Assembly (NCBI GenBank): GCA_928212115.1
Contig: CAKMRJ010004445.1
Span: 78,218,722-78,282,721 of the forward strand
DNA from: Lactuca virosa
Lineage: Eukaryota > Streptophyta > Magnoliopsida > Asterales > Asteraceae
DNA length: 64,000 bases
Reading direction: 5' to 3'
Below, piece after piece: positions 11,977 to 24,983 of this stretch; position 1 is the stretch's first letter, and each line of letters starts with the position of its first letter. Both the position numbers and the translations under genes were made by a program. The notes under the pieces are model-generated. The model worked only from the letters and a program-made list of their open reading frames with translations, made no database searches and was not told the DNA's origin.

Positions 11977-13219
11977 CTGAAGTTTGTTGACGATTCAAAG
12001 GCTGCCCTTCAAGGGTATAAATTACAATCTACACCTTCACTTGCAAATCTCAGCCATTGCATCCGTAACCAGCGGCCCAATCGCAACCGAACCCGAGGTA
12101 TGCTAAACCCGGAGAAACACAGGCTACCAAGAATCTTTCAATTCACTCATCGTTTCTCAAACACATACCACTTACATTATCTCGCTCTGCACCTAGCCTC
12201 GATCACCAATAACCCTGGACTCGTGAATCTGCACCGTAGGTCTCTATATCCAGATCTTTAACCGCTTTCGAACAAATCTTTTGTCCTTTCAATAAAATGC
12301 CCGGTTCTCCCCCAATTAGGGTTCGAACCATCACCAATTGGTGCACCAACAACCTATTTCACAGACTGATTCCACTAGCAACATCGCACCTATTCTTGGG
12401 AGATGCCACGCAACGCTCGATGATCTCCCCAACAGAGGCCAAGCAACTTCCGACACCCCGAATCTCAGCTGAAATCCTCAGAACTCTCCATCGGGACCGC
12501 CTCCAATCCATCAGAATCTCGCACATTCCATCACCGGACTGTCCAACTGTCCAGTATCTTTACCTCGCGGTAGACCTACTGCCATATGCTCTGGTTGCAG
12601 ATCACCATCCGTGCAATCCCACATGGCTCATCCCCAAACTCAAAAACCGAAATCTCAACACCTCTTATGTCTCCCACACGAAACGGAAATAGCCCACTCG
12701 GGTCTTAGAAAGTGACTTCTCCACTATCAGCCTGTCGCCCAGCCCATGCCGTATTTTCCCATAACGCACCATCCCTACTCATCCCTGAGTCTTGCGACTC
12801 TAAATGGCACATCACCCACAATCCCTCGGAGCTCACTCGATTTCCCATTCCAAGGGATGCTCTACTAATCTTGTTGATCATGGCCTTCTGGCCCCCACAC
12901 TCATTCACTTCTGTTCTCAGTCCAGAAAATCCCCACGGAATAACCGGTAAAAACCAGAAACACTAACCACCACCTACCATGATACTCAAACCGGGTGGCC
13001 ACCTCTCGACCTACTATGAATCATGGTACCTATACCATGTTATCTCTTCTTAATCTTCTACGAATCATGGTACTCAAACCATGCCCCCTCTTCTCAATCC
13101 TCCTTATATCATGGCACTTGAACCATAACATCACCTCTCGACCTGCTTCAACTCATGGTACTCGAACCATGACGTCACTTCTCAATACGCTACTCATCAT
13201 GGTACTTGAACCAGGATAT
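11977..13219 (-). other. Non-coding interior of element D with degenerate CATGGT..ACCATG repeats
   Basis: No retroelement domain is visible. Between about 12965 and 13215 a degenerate ~60-bp unit recurs four or five times, each with an inverted pair ATCATGGTACT...ACCATG. The frames at 12297-12692 and 12712-12966 have no recognisable motif. Confidence 0.55.
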
Positions 13220-13527
13220 CGCCTCTCACGGCTATCAGATCCTGTCCTATCAAACCTTGGTGACTTCGTGTTGCTGAGCTCCTGGTACAGCAACGAGTCA
13301 CCCCCTCGTGGCCTCGCAGTTGCGACGACTTCGATGGCTGCAGCAGCAACAACTTCCGAATAAGCAGCGTATCGCTCATCAAACGTCTCAATCAACGTGG
13401 TCTCGATAGACCCAAACATCTCGTGTATGAAATCTCGTATGGTCGCGGCCACCTCATCACGAATCTTCCTACAAATCCTGTCATCGCTAACTACGCTGCT
13501 CTCTGGGGTGTGATGTGCACTCACCAT
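13220..13527 (-). pseudogene. Gag N-terminal fragment (element D)
   Basis: Read from an ATG at 13527 on the minus strand, about 100 codons match the start of the gag of element E (47363 downward). Both have the order: short N-terminus, a region rich in acidic and hydrophobic residues (...EVAATIRDFIHEMFGS...), then TLIETFDERY. After about 13220 the similarity ends and no capsid core, zinc knuckle or protease follows. Keeping the leader plus the start of gag while losing pol is common in non-autonomous LTR elements, where this stretch may carry packaging signals. It is unlikely to make a functional capsid protein. Confidence 0.65.
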
Positions 13528-14100
13528 GATGTCTCTGAAGCACAACACAAAGATACCAGAGACTCGATCGAGTATACTCTCACTCGATCACCCAACCCTA
13601 CTTGTTCCTTGGTACCCTATGGAATCCGGTGTCTTCAGTAGTATAGGCCCTATACTACCGACCACTTTGCATCAGCATTCACCCCAAGTCCTCCTCCTTG
13701 GGTCCCAGATCACAAGTACTCTATATCTCGTTAGCATAGGCTACCCTTTGGTAGACCTCTCATTGCTCCTCACTGCTACCTACTCGCTCTCAAGCATCTC
13801 ATAGCAGAAGAAATCTTCCTAGGCTAAGGCATCACAAATCAGGCCACTCTAGTCCTAATATGAGTACCTAGCCTGCTCTAGCATGCATAGCATATCACAT
13901 AATATCTCATAACACATAATGTAATGGTATTTTGGGAAATCACCGTTCGGGCGCTGGCTGATCGTACACACTGCTCCGTTCTGCCTTTCTCAAAATCTTT
14001 TAATCTCTTGGAAAAAATGTTTATTTTATGAAAAATTACCTCAAATCCTCATTTTGAGTTTAGATACGCCCGAAGGTACATCCGAATCCCTCAAACCAAG
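13528..14100 (-). other. 5' leader of element D
   Basis: Non-coding stretch between primer-binding site and gag on the minus strand. It aligns with the leader of element E (47364-47975), including matching tracts such as TTTTGGGAAATCACC and TCCGAATCCCTCAAA. Confidence 0.65.
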
Positions 14101-14112
14101 GCTCTAATACCA
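14101..14112 (-). promoter_or_regulatory. Primer-binding site of element D
   Basis: On the minus strand TGGTATTAGAGC lies 3 bases inside the LTR edge. It differs by one base from the initiator tRNA-Met complement TGGTATCAGAGC seen in the other elements. Confidence 0.8.
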
Positions 14113-14115
14113 ACT

Positions 14116-15958
14116 TGTAACGACGTAAATTTCAAAACAATTTTTCACACTTTTAAAACATACTTTCATTCATTAATATTATAAATCTCATTGTTCACAT
14201 ATCAATCTGTAACTACAGCCCAAGATCATAATGTATAAAATCTCTCATGTGTGTGTACTGATCAAGCCGGCGTCTTCCCGCGATCCTCGCTGGTACCTGA
14301 AACACATAACACAACAACTGTAAGCATAAATGCTTAGTGAGTTCCCCAAAATACTGCATACAACACATACGCCACTCGAGGCTACAGTACGACCCTCCGG
14401 TCGATGTGTCTCAGCGGGACCCTCCAGTCCCGTAGCTCGTTGGACCCTCTGGTCCGGTCATAGCTCGTTGGGCATGTCGGCCCGGTCTGTATCGTTGGAC
14501 CCTCCGGTCCGGTCTGTATCGTTGGACCCTCCGGTCCGGTCTGTATCTTTGGACCCTCTGGTCCGGTCTATACAATCATATAACATACATTTATCACATA
14601 GCACATAATCTCATACATAACACATATGACCCTCCGGTCAACACATAAATACCACTCTAGGTAACGTATAGTGAGAAGACTCACCTGGCTCGAAGAATCA
14701 TCCTCTAGTCACGCTGCTACTAAACACCGACCTCTAACTTTGTGTCAAATCTCGCAATTGCCACAATTAGAAACTAGGACCAACCTTTTACTTATTAGGT
14801 CTAAAGGTAGACCACCTACCAGCCCATCAATGCTCTAAATCCATTGGGCCCAGCAAGGCCCAATAATAAATGGGCCCACACATAGCCCAATTCCTAAATA
14901 GAAAGGCAAGCCCAATTATACTCTCCCTTGGCCCAAAACTCTTTAGCATGAAGTCCAAACTTCAGGCCCAACTCCTAAGGCCCAACACAAAGCTTAGCCC
15001 AAAAAAGAAAAACCCCAGAAGGAGTTACGCGGGGCGTACCCCCTTGGTACGCTCAGTGTACCCAAACGCGCATGGATCTGATCGGGGCCTCAAACGACTA
15101 TGTTGCACGTTCCGAGACTTACGCCCAGCGTAAGTCCCAGACTTACAATTTGTATGATTTAGGTCTGAATGGGTTAAGACAATAGCTAATATCTCAGATC
15201 GCAACATTCCTCAGTCTCCTAAACCATAAAGTCGAGACCTTTAGGCCTTTGCATGGCTAAAAAGGTTATAACTCACTTCAACCTTTTATCCTCTTGTCTA
15301 ATTAAGACCATAAATCATGCATGACTCCATAACCACGACCAAGTTTGGATTTTTATGGATCCACAACACTCGAGTCACTGAAATGGGACAGATCTAGGCC
15401 CATGGAGTCCCTTTTTCTCATAAAGTCTCCACTTTTGGGACTTAAACCCTAAAAATGGACCATGAGGCATAAAGCAAGAAGGGTAAGGAAAGCTAGAAGC
15501 TTTTTACCTCAGAAAGAAGCTCCAACCTATGTAGAACTCGGATCTACTCTTGCTCTCCAACTTCAAGCTCTTCCAATGGCCTCCTCTTCATCTTCTTCAC
15601 CTTGGAATGGCACCATCAAGCTTAAGAACACACACACACAAGCCTACTACGGGTTTCCTTCTCTCTTAGGGTTCACTCTCTGAAGTATGGTGGCTGGGGG
15701 AAAGGCCTTAATATTACTTTTATAGTGCACAAGTCAGAATTAGGGTTTTGAGTCTGGGCTCACTACGTCCAACGTAGTTTAAGGTACGCCCAGCGTACCG
15801 TGAGTATACCGCGTCTAACTTAAGCTAATGAGTAAGCGCAGCGTACTCCTTTGTACGCCCAGGGTACTCGTCTGCCACAATTTCAGTTAAGGCCAAAGTT
15901 GACAACTAGAAGGAGAAGAAGAGCTAAATAAATATACCCCAAATTCCTGGGTGTTACA
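14116..15958 (-). repeat. 5' LTR (element orientation) of D, 1843 bp
   Basis: Bounded by TGTAACGACG at 14116 and GGGTGTTACA at 15958. On the minus strand a TATA-like CTATAAAAG lies near 15717-15725, just after one GTACGC..GCGTAC cluster (15766-15870). The second cluster is at 15025-15140. It also contains the 27-bp GGACCCTCCGGTCC repeats. Confidence 0.9.
14393..14575. repeat. 27-bp tandem repeat GGACCCTCCGGTCC in LTR of D
   Basis: About five to six copies of a ~26-27 bp unit (GTTGGACCCTCCGGTCCGGT then CTGTATC) with an embedded inverted pair GGACC...GGTCC. Element B integrated in the other LTR exactly at one of these copies. Confidence 0.8.
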
Positions 15959-15963
15959 AATTG

Positions 15964-16665
15964 TTTTTGGAGGAGTTTAAAATAACAAGTAACATGTGGA
16001 TGAAAACGATGTATGGCTTGCGATAAATTTGGATACCAACATTTTTCAAGCACATACCAATGTCTGGTGTTATGAGAACTACATCACTGTCCGAAAGCCG
16101 TAATTGGTCATTTCAAAAAACCACCCTAACTGGTTCTTATCTATTAATGTTTATGATGACATTTGAGGGTGTGATGGAACGCAAAGACATAATCAGATTG
16201 TCAACAACTTTAACACTACCACCACTTTTCCTAAACTCATCACGCATAGTATGAATGAACCACACGCTTCAAAAGTGTACATGCACAATTTTTTTGACGA
16301 AGCTCAAAAAGAGATTTCGAGATCTGAAGATACTTGTTTCCAAAAGGCCGTGACTTCTTCGAATGGTGTGGACATAGTTATTGTGTTGGAGAAACAGAAG
16401 AATATAAGCTCCAAGCAACCAAAAATGACGGTGTTGCTGAGAAAACTAGAGAATACAGTTACGGTTATCTTATAAAAGACATTGAATACACAAGAATTTT
16501 TCCATATGTCAGCATTTCACTTTAAACTCATATTCTTACTTAATAACATAATGTCATTAATTATCATACATATTCCAGGTGACACACTCAACACAACACG
16601 GTTCCTTCAAATGTAGTTGTATGCATTTTGAACATTTTGGCCTCTTATGGAAACACATATTCTAT
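15964..16665 (+). pseudogene. FAR1/FHY3-like (MULE transposase-type) pseudogene, 5' visible part
   Basis: Conceptual translation in three shifting frames gives a FAR1-RELATED SEQUENCE-type protein. Visible parts are: MWMKTMYGLR then an in-frame stop; FFKHIPMSGVMRTTSLSESR (transposase C-terminal region); a frameshift near 16180; EPHASKVYMHNFFDEAQKEI; a further shift near 16345; then GSFKCSCMHFEHFGLLWKHI (about 16602-16660). The last stretch is a SWIM zinc-finger pattern CXC...CXH with one cysteine replaced by Trp. FAR1 proteins are DNA-binding regulators derived from Mutator transposases, so this may be a decayed MULE or a dead FAR1 gene copy. The frame breaks at 16665 where solo LTR F inserted and resumes at 27128. 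The left side is lost to element D. Confidence 0.8.
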
Positions 16666-18080
16666 TGTAACGCCCGATTTCGAATAAAGTCCTAATTCGA
16701 GGTTGTGGCTCGAAGAGCAGTCGTGATGATGATTTGGGCCTTTATAAAGGTAAGATTTAGGCCCATTTGGATGTGGGTAATGTAGGTATGTGACCCAATA
16801 GTTCGGTTTGCACTTTGGAGTCAAGGGTAAAATGGGAATGTAATGTTTCAGACTTCTTTTATGAATTTTGGATTTTAGTTCGGACGGTTTTCAGGTTAAA
16901 TAAAGTTCATAAAAGTGTGTGGCTTCTCGTTACCTTTCCGTGGATATAAGGATCGTCAGAATCGGGCTTATAACGAAGAAGTTATGGCCTTCGGAAGTTT
17001 CATGGTTTTCAGGCTTAGCCGAGTACGTGGGGCGTACACAAAGGCCACACGAGGGGGGGGGGGTACTAGTGAAGAAGGTAGTACGCGGGGCGTATATTGA
17101 CCAGGATGGTTGCGAATGTTCTTTGGAGTATGCTAGGCATACGCCAATCAGATCAGATCAGTACCCTATTTTAGGGTCTTGGACCCTATTTAAGCTACTT
17201 ATCTCATAACCTAACCCTAATATCTTTAGCCTCCACCCCTCTAAACCCTAGAAATCGACCCTTAGCCCCCATTTGTGTGATTTTGGAGCTTGGATGGCCA
17301 TTAGGAGAGTATTTTGGTGCTTTTGAAGAAGATGTTCATTCTTGAAGACTCATTGAAGAAGGTAGAGCTTTTAGATCCAGAACTACTCTAGCTTTTGGCT
17401 CTCATTTGAGGTATAAAGTCTTAAACTTGGTGGTCATTTCCTTAGATCTCTTAGGTTGATTTTTTGGACCTTTTTGGTCCCAAGGATGAAGCTTTAAGGG
17501 TCAAATCTGATTCTTAGGCTTAGGGTTGCCACCCTTGGTGCAATTTGAGTCCCTAAGACAAAAAGTTGTCATCTTGAAGGTCTTAATGGGTTCATGCATG
17601 AGTTATGGTCACTTTCATGGAAGTAAAATGCCATTTTCGGATTTTGGGATTGTTTGGGGCATGCAAAGTCACCATGTCGGTGACTTTATGGGTTTAGACG
17701 TTATTTGGGACTTAGATCTGAGTTTGGGACGTAAAGTCTTCATGTATTAAGCACTTAATGGATTTTGTGCATAATTCGTTTGTACGCTGGGCGTACTATG
17801 TTGTACACTGCGCGTACAGCCCTTCTCGTAGTACGCTAAGCATATAGAAGAGGTACGCTGGGCGTACGCTCTTAGGAAGACTTAGGCCTTAGCAAACTTT
17901 GGACCTTTGGGCCCTAATGGTTTTGGGCCTAGATTTGCTGGTTGTTGGGCCTAAATGTATCTTTGGGCCAATATTGGAATAGTTAGGTCTATTAGGCCTT
18001 ATGGCCCAATATAGAAATCGACTTTGCATTTGTGGGCCTCGGTTTGGGCCATGTCTTGGATTAGGTTGTTGTGGGCCTTC

Positions 18081-18873
18081 TGTTGGATTAGTGTCTAAGT
18101 CCATAACTATTTTGGTATGTACTTGACCCGATGGTGCATGGTCCTTTTGGGTTGCCTTCACCAAAGCAACTTGGTAGGATGAATTATGGAGAGAGAGGAT
18201 TAATTATGATTTATTAATATATTATGAGAATAATATATTAAAGGAGAAATCATATTGTTTAATTAATATTAGTCAAGAATTAATTGATAATTAGTTTTGT
18301 GGCTAAAAGAGATTAATTAAACTTAAGGGACTGGAACTGTAATTATAAGATAATTGCATTTGGGCTATGAATCACCTTGGAATAACAGGTTGGACGAATT
18401 CTATGGGGAAACCCATTATAAATCGTCCAAGGGATATTCTAAAAGGGTCCATGGGCTGCTTAGGGCTTAAGCAGTCAGATTAGGGTTTCCTAGTTGAAAA
18501 CCCTAATAGCCTACATGTATATATAGTACCCTTAAGCCCCAAAAACACGTGGAAGAGTTCCACTAGAGTTTCTGGACGTTTTGGACAGCCTCCTCTCTCC
18601 TTATTCTTCATCCTCTTGCTCTTGGTGTTTGTGAGCCATTAGAGGAGTGACACTTGTGACTCTAAGCTTTCTAAAGTCATTACAAGGAGGATTTGTGATT
18701 GTTATTGCTATATAACAATCAAAGGTAATTCTCTAAACCCTAATTTCAGTTTATAATATGTTAGATCTAAGATTGTAAGTCTTGGATACATTGCATGTAC
18801 AATAGAGAAACCTAGATCCAAGCATTAGGGTTAGCATGAGCACATAGTATGTTCTTATGGCCAAAACCCATCA
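18081..18873 (+). repeat. 5' LTR of element A (793 bp)
   Basis: TGTTGGATTAGTGTC...CCCATCA. A TATA-like TGTATATATAG lies near 18516-18526. It is the same length as the 3' LTR. Confidence 0.95.
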
Positions 18874-18874
18874 G

Positions 18875-18886
18875 TGGTATCAGAGC
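18875..18886 (+). promoter_or_regulatory. Primer-binding site of element A
   Basis: TGGTATCAGAGC, complementary to the 3' end of plant initiator tRNA-Met, one base after the LTR end. Confidence 0.92.
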
Positions 18887-18887
18887 C

Positions 18888-20514
18888 TTGATTGGTTTCT
18901 GTTGTATGTGATGCTATGTTGAATTATTAACTGAAAATCGAATTCTGGCCTTCTGTTCGAACTGACTCGCCGAGTCACTACATGGACTCGGCGAGTCTGC
19001 CCTACTCGACAAGTTCCAATGTGTGACTCGGCGAGTCGGAGCGTCAGACAGAGGGAACTTCGGATTTTATTGCTGTTTTGCTTAAGGATAATTACCATAT
19101 TCGTTTTAAACTTATAAAATACGATTTTTAATGTTTCTAAAAGATTATCCTTGCTAAAACACAAGATAATTACCAATTGATTAGATAATAACTTCCTTCT
19201 ATGATTAAAGATTGATTATTTGTATTAATTGGGTAATTTATCTTGCAAGAAATTGAAATTAGGTCAAATATAGATAATGACAAAATTAATTGTTTAATTT
19301 CTATTATTTGTTATTTGATCCTTGTGTTGTGAAAAAGTTTCATTTGTGCCCATGTAAGTTTTATGGTTTATATTTGAACTTAAAGGTTTTGTTTTGAAAT
19401 TTAAATAGTTGAAACCCTAATGTTTTGAAATGTTTCAAAACTTGCCCTCAAGTTTTGGAATTTAAAAGTTGAATAAAAGTTTAATTTAGAAATGTTAAAT
19501 TCTAAAACCCTATTATTCTTTTGAAAATTTCAAATCACACCCTTATGGTTTTATTAATTAATTAAAGTGTATAATTAAAGAAGATTTAATAAATCCATAA
19601 AGTTTTGGTTCACAATTTAATTAAATTAAAAGTATAATTATTAAATTTTACCACCTAGTATTTTAAAAGTGTAAAATACACCCTATACTATATATAACAT
19701 TGAAAGTCTAATATTATATATATGTATGAGTAAAAGTCAGTCTTACCGTTAGTAGGCCTCATTCACGAAGCTGTTCTATAAGGGGTGTTTAAGGAAATTG
19801 CCTATAAAATGGCGATTGAATGGGTATCCACTCTTACCCACCGCACTCTTGACTAGTGGAGGGTCGTTAACCGAACGGGTAGGATAGGACAGAAACCTTC
19901 CATTATAAGTATAATGAAGTACAAAAGTAACTAAATGCTTTTACAAAATTCCCAATCTTAGTTACTTTAGGCAAAAGTGAATTGATGCAATTCCATGAAA
20001 TTACACTTTGTGCCCTTGCGAAGAAGTTAGTGGAGCGTGTGTGGTTAACCGGCACACTAAATGGTTCTAAGCAAAGGTAGCAAAGGGTGACTCAATGTTA
20101 GCCATAGTTCGGTGGAGCGTGTGTGGTTAACCGTCACATCGAATATGTGACTGTAACATTGCGGGCACCATGTAAGATTGCATGGTTATTCACACCCTGT
20201 TTTGTGATCCTCGGCATCCCAGTCACAAATCGTGGGGCATATCGAGATTTAAACATGCCATTGAAAAGTTCAATGAATCTCAAAGGATCTAGGAGTTTTC
20301 AAAAACATTTAAAACTTAATCTGTTTTTCATTTTTCATGGTGGAAAATTAGAGAATCGTCATTTACTTACCTTCAAATATTCTGCAACTAGATTACGGCA
20401 TCCCACTTCTAGGTTGTAGAGTATTGTGTTAGATCCTAGCCTCGATGTTTCATTTGGGTGTCGCATCGAGGATTCTAATCAACTAACTTGAATTTATTTT
20501 CTCCCGTTTTATAG
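18888..20514 (+). ncRNA. Structured 5' leader of element A (LTR to gag)
   Basis: This is 1.6 kb without ORFs, holding features that recur in elements H and J in the same order. First come three GACTCG-N-CGAGTC 13-mers (18964-18976, 18985-18997, 19025-19037). Then a block around 19740-19880 (GTAGGCCTCATTCACGAAGC, GGAGGGTCGTTA). Then two copies of GGAGCGTGTGTGGTTAACCG (about 20033 and 20113). Then a hairpin with arms TTTGTGA and TCACAAA (20201-20229), and a stem-loop CATTGAA-AAG-TTCAATG (20259-20275). These are candidates for dimerisation, packaging or translation signals of the genomic RNA. The ncRNA label is for structure only; no separate transcript is claimed. Confidence 0.55.
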
Positions 20515-21210
20515 ATGTCAAAGTACGATAACTATGGTATTCCCAAATCCCGTGGAACAAGCTTTCCACATGAAGATGATATTCCAAGATTCGATCGGGG
20601 AACTCGAGATCATGCTTCACTTCCTCCACCTCCTCCAATTATTCTCCCTAACCCACAAGTTCGAAGGCTTGAAAAGTTCAAGCTCACTCAGACCCTTTTG
20701 GCATGTAAACATGAAGAAGGAAAGTCGGTGTGTGTACACGTCCTAGAGATGAAGTCATACATTGATAGGTTAAAAATATTGGGATCCGTTGTCTGTGAGG
20801 AGATGGCTGTTGACTGGGTTCTTCAGTCGCTTCCTAAATCATATAGTGAGTTCGTAAGAGAGTACTATATGATGAACCACAACGTGACCCTTATAGATCT
20901 CACCTACATGCTTATTGCTGCTGAATCAGCAATGGTTTGGCGCACTGGAAAAGCAAAGTTGATTGGTGAATCTGCCTTCCAGACCTCTATGGATATAGGC
21001 AATGGCAACGAAAGGCATGCCATGATCGAAGAGTTTGATCCTAAGAGAAAGGCAAAGTCTGAAGTAGTTCCATGCGCTGTTCCAAAAGAGTCAATTTGCT
21101 TTTATTGCCAAGAGAAGGGGCATTAGAGACGAAGCTGCCCTATTTACCTAAGAGATCTAAGAGATGGGAGAGTCAAAACATATGGCTCTATTTTAGGTAA
21201 AATCCATTAA
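20515..21210 (+). pseudogene. Copia gag of element A, stop in zinc knuckle
   Basis: A 231-codon frame from ATG 20515 (SKYDNYGIPKSRGTSF...) with a proline-rich segment (SLPPPPPIILPNPQ, about residues 37-50). A capsid-like region follows (DWVLQSLPKSYSEFVREYYM, about residues 103-122), which corresponds to the HSLTSCYDQFR region of the element H gag. The CX2CX4H part of a zinc knuckle starts at 21097. TAG at 21124 replaces the codon after the knuckle histidine, where element B has TGG, a one-base G-to-A change. The frame then continues to TAA at 21208. Compared with the element H gag the N-terminal portion is short, so the capsid domain is probably incomplete. It would act in virus-like particle assembly if functional; as it stands it looks defective. 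Confidence 0.75.
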
Positions 21211-24200
21211 CTAACTCTTTTAAGTTCCTATTCTGGATTCTTAATACATGATGTGATAAGATTACAATTGATGTTTTGTAGGATCGAAGAAAAGAAAGGA
21301 AGCTTAAGCAAAGAAGTGAGCTGAATCTAATCGTGAAGAAATGGATTTCGATCGCATTGCTTGAAGATTAGAGTTTTGACATCTACTTGGAGTTAGAATA
21401 GACTGCTAAGAGATATGTATTAACATAGTTTTCAATGAATTGAATTGTAAGGACAAATTTTCCGCAATAAAATAAATTTTGTTTTTATATTATTTATTTA
21501 TCCTTGCAATGGCGTGCATGAAAAATTGATGTTTGAAGGTTTTAGCAATAATGGATTTGATTCTTAATTATGTTATTTGTGGAAATGTCGAGAATTTACC
21601 AAATAGGGAGAGTTTCTCATCGCCCAAGTTTCAATTGGACAGGAACTTGGAATCATGCAACTTGGTTGCATGATGAATGAGAAATTTCATATTTGGAAAT
21701 TACACTAATTCGTTGACAAAGTGTCAAGTAAAGGACTAGGAGATCGAGTACACAAAGTTGTGTGTTGATCAAGTCCACCACAAGAGTGACAAAGATATCC
21801 GTCATGATTTACTAAAGGTTTAGTAAATATGATTATACTTATAAGATTAAGTGTAATTTTGAGTTGATTGAAAGAGTTTCAATCAATAGCAGAACGGATA
21901 AGAAGAATCAAGTAGGTAGAAAGATAAAAGTTTCTCTATTCTAATAAGAAGGGAGAGTACCTTTTATTATGTTTTATGATAGGTCTTAATGATTAAGAAC
22001 CATATCTCCATTGATCCTCTAAGTGAGTCTTAGTACAATTGTATGTCTGAGAAGAGGAATCAAGAATTGAAGAAATGGTTAAATCAAGAAGTCAATCAAA
22101 CTTCGTTCCAAAACAAGTCTTAGAGTTAAGATTGTGACATTGAGTGATAAGTCTTAAGAAGGTTTATAACATTCATCAAATGTGGAATTTGAAAAAGGTT
22201 TTCTTATTACTGCACATTTGAAATTGGAAAGTTGTGATGTCTTGGATAAGACAAAGACCAACTAAGTCCAATTTTGTGAAGTGTTTTATCTTGATAAAAG
22301 CTACACTAACTCTTGAATATTTGTTTGTCAAGAAATGTTTATTGACAAGAGAATCTTATATGTCAAGGAGTCAGCGGGAGTCTCAATGGTCTTGAAAGGT
22401 TTCAAGAACAAATCAAGAATAAACCTTATCGATCATCAGTAGCACACGACTTGAGGTTCACAACCTATCGTGTTGACACTATCTTGTTTCTGTGCCATTC
22501 CAATCGAATTAATTATGCATGTGAGTTCTATGAGTTCTCATTTGAACGCATAAAAGGCAAGCACCTTGATCAATGAAAAGTACATTGATAGGAAAGGGTG
22601 AGCTGCTTAACTACTTGGAAGACATGGTGGGCACTCGTGTTACCATAAGGCAAGAAATCAAGATTGAGAAATGAGTTTGGATTTGTCGCAAACTTTGGTT
22701 TTGACAAATTCGCATGGATAGGAACGCATACACCATTAAAATATAAGTGTCATAAGACTCCCTCCTTCATGAAAATGGATGTGAGGAAATGCTTTCACTA
22801 AGAGAGATTTTAAGAAGATAGTGATTGTGAAAATTGTATTCTCGAATTTGATTATGGTTACGGTATCCCTTTCCATGATTCGATTTGTGAGATTTGGCAA
22901 TTAGTCGGAATTGTTTAGACATACATATGAGCTATCTAAGGCAAAGGTGTATAAGGTATTAGAAATATGAACTTAAGAAATTCAATAGGTATTGTTTTTC
23001 TGGAAGTTAAGCTCGTTTCTGAATACACGTCAAAGCTAGTGGGAGCATACGTGTTATGCTCATATTATAATAATCATCATGATAGTGGGAGCATAAATGT
23101 TGTGCTTGTATGATTATTAAGGCAAGTATTGCAAGTTAGCAATATTAATTATGGAAAACAAGAGTTATACTTTGCAAAGTCCAAAGGGTTGAAAAGTTGT
23201 TTTTCTATAATTAAGGGAGAGAATATTAGACTTCATTTCAAATCTAAAGGCTTAGGTTGTGGAATGTTAATAAATTTAGTCAAGGATACATAGTGCGTTC
23301 TCAAAATTTCGATTATGATTATGGCATCCCTCTTCATAGTTCGAATTGTGAGAACGTGACACATAAAATATTATGGCAAAAGATTGATAAAGTATCAGAT
23401 CTTTATGTAAGACATTATGCATCGTGTCCCATACGCTTCGGATAAAGGATCGATTGCAAGTGCTATCATATTTGACCATTCTAAAATTTTCCAAATGTCT
23501 AGCACATTAAGAGGGAAAAAGGACAAGAATCGGTTTTGACTAAGATAGTTAAACAACTATCAAAGGACGATCCAAAGTTCGCTGAGGATTGGTCGCTTGT
23601 GAGTAGTTGGAAGTATGGTATTGGATGGACCATATCGACATTATTATCAATAGATAAGATTCTATTATGAATGGGTTGTCATATGGCAAATATGGAAATG
23701 TTTCCATATTAGGAGTTGGATATTGAAAGTCTATGGCAAGATTAGAAAATTTTATGCAAAAGGATGTTCAAGGAATGTACTTTGAGTGAGAGACATCACG
23801 TCTATGGAATTGTCTTTTAACAATCTCCTATAAAGAATTTTGTAATTTCATTGGCAATAGTCATTGTGACTTTTGCGCTATGACATTACGAAAGGATCAT
23901 TGCATAAAATGATAGTATCTAGCATATTCTATGAGTGGCAAGAATTTGATATTCTTACACTTGTGATAAGGATTGGGAGTTGTGAAATGAGTATGATTGG
24001 AAATGTGTTCATTTGATCTATTTCACAAAGTAAGGACTATAGGTAAATATTGTGTGCATGCTAAGAGCATGGGACAAGTGTAGTAATAATTCAAGTAAGA
24101 AGTTGATTACCCAAAACAACAAATAATGAGTAATAAATACGGTGATTAAATAAAATGTTTATTTATACCCAGAGTTTGGGGCCATATGGAATTAGTATTA

Positions 24201-24972
24201 TTCTTGTGTTTCACTTTGCATCTTTTGACTTCCTGAATAATTAATTATTTCAGAATAATCGAATTATTCGAACGTACCACAATCGTTCATATGTTGGAAG
24301 TAGGTATGAATGAAGACTGTCATGAATTGGTGTGTGGATTGTCTAAAGTGTATTAGACATAAGCAAATGTTTGCGGCAACGTTCATGAGCGCTTATGAAT
24401 ATGATTTGAGCATTGGATTAAACCCACGCTCACTTGGATCACTTCATGAATTGTATCACGAGTGATTGGTGAGTCGATAACATCTTATATTCTTGAAACC
24501 GAGATGTGTGAGTTGTATCTTGTGAGTCGGTTGCACATTGATAATATGTAAACGCACCAGTAACTTGGTGTTATAAAACATATTGTTGTGTGTGATTCGG
24601 TAAGTAAGTGTAAGCAAGCATTGAATCAAAGTTTATCCATTCCTTTTATCCAAAGTAGGGTAAAAGCGATATCTTTGGGCCCCTCGATGATTTAGTGATG
24701 GCACCTAAGCGCTTGGCCAAGCTGGGACTAATTTGATGTGTTCAATTGTAGTCTGTTGTCAGTCGTCATAATTCGGAAGTCGGGAAACAGTATAGAGAGA
24801 ATGATTTGAATTCATGTCTCGCGTCTATACGATATCTAGAATGGAGGAATGTATGATCCCTTATCTAAAGGACACGCGTTTCTGATAAGATCAGAGTTTA
24901 CAACGGCTTTTGAAAGCTACGATTGCAGATCAGGATCTGAAGTCATACGCAAAATAGTTATTAGACTTATCC
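21211..24972 (+). other. Decayed pol-derived interior of element A
   Basis: No ORF above about 70 codons and no readable protease, integrase or RT. Short homologies to element H (e.g. 23025-23045 against the codons preceding YVDD) suggest it descends from pol. From about 24180 it matches the 3' non-coding tail of H (38915-39660). Confidence 0.6.
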
Positions 24973-24983
24973 AAGTGGGAGAC
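24973..24983 (+). promoter_or_regulatory. Polypurine tract of element A
   Basis: AAGTGGGAGAC immediately upstream of the 3' LTR. Confidence 0.85.

Larger units (their letters stand above)
8275..15958 (-). mobile_element. Non-autonomous Gypsy-type element D (LARD-like)
   Basis: Two copies of one LTR (8275-9679 partial, 14116-15958 complete) flank a 4.4-kb interior. Read on the minus strand, a primer-binding site (14101-14112) follows the right LTR and a polypurine tract (9680-9693) precedes the left one. The leader and the first ~100 codons of gag match element E, but protease, RT, RNase H and integrase are absent. Most of the interior is non-coding and includes a 48-bp minisatellite. The left LTR lost its outer ~435 bp to the insertion of element B (that part lies beyond the window). 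The right flank is AATTG; its TSD partner is not visible. It interrupts the FAR1-like pseudogene on the left. Confidence 0.85.

Noticed and set aside
12297..12966. Possible plus-strand genes of 131 and 84 codons
   Set aside because: Inside element D, antisense to the expected direction, with no motif and no counterpart in element E.
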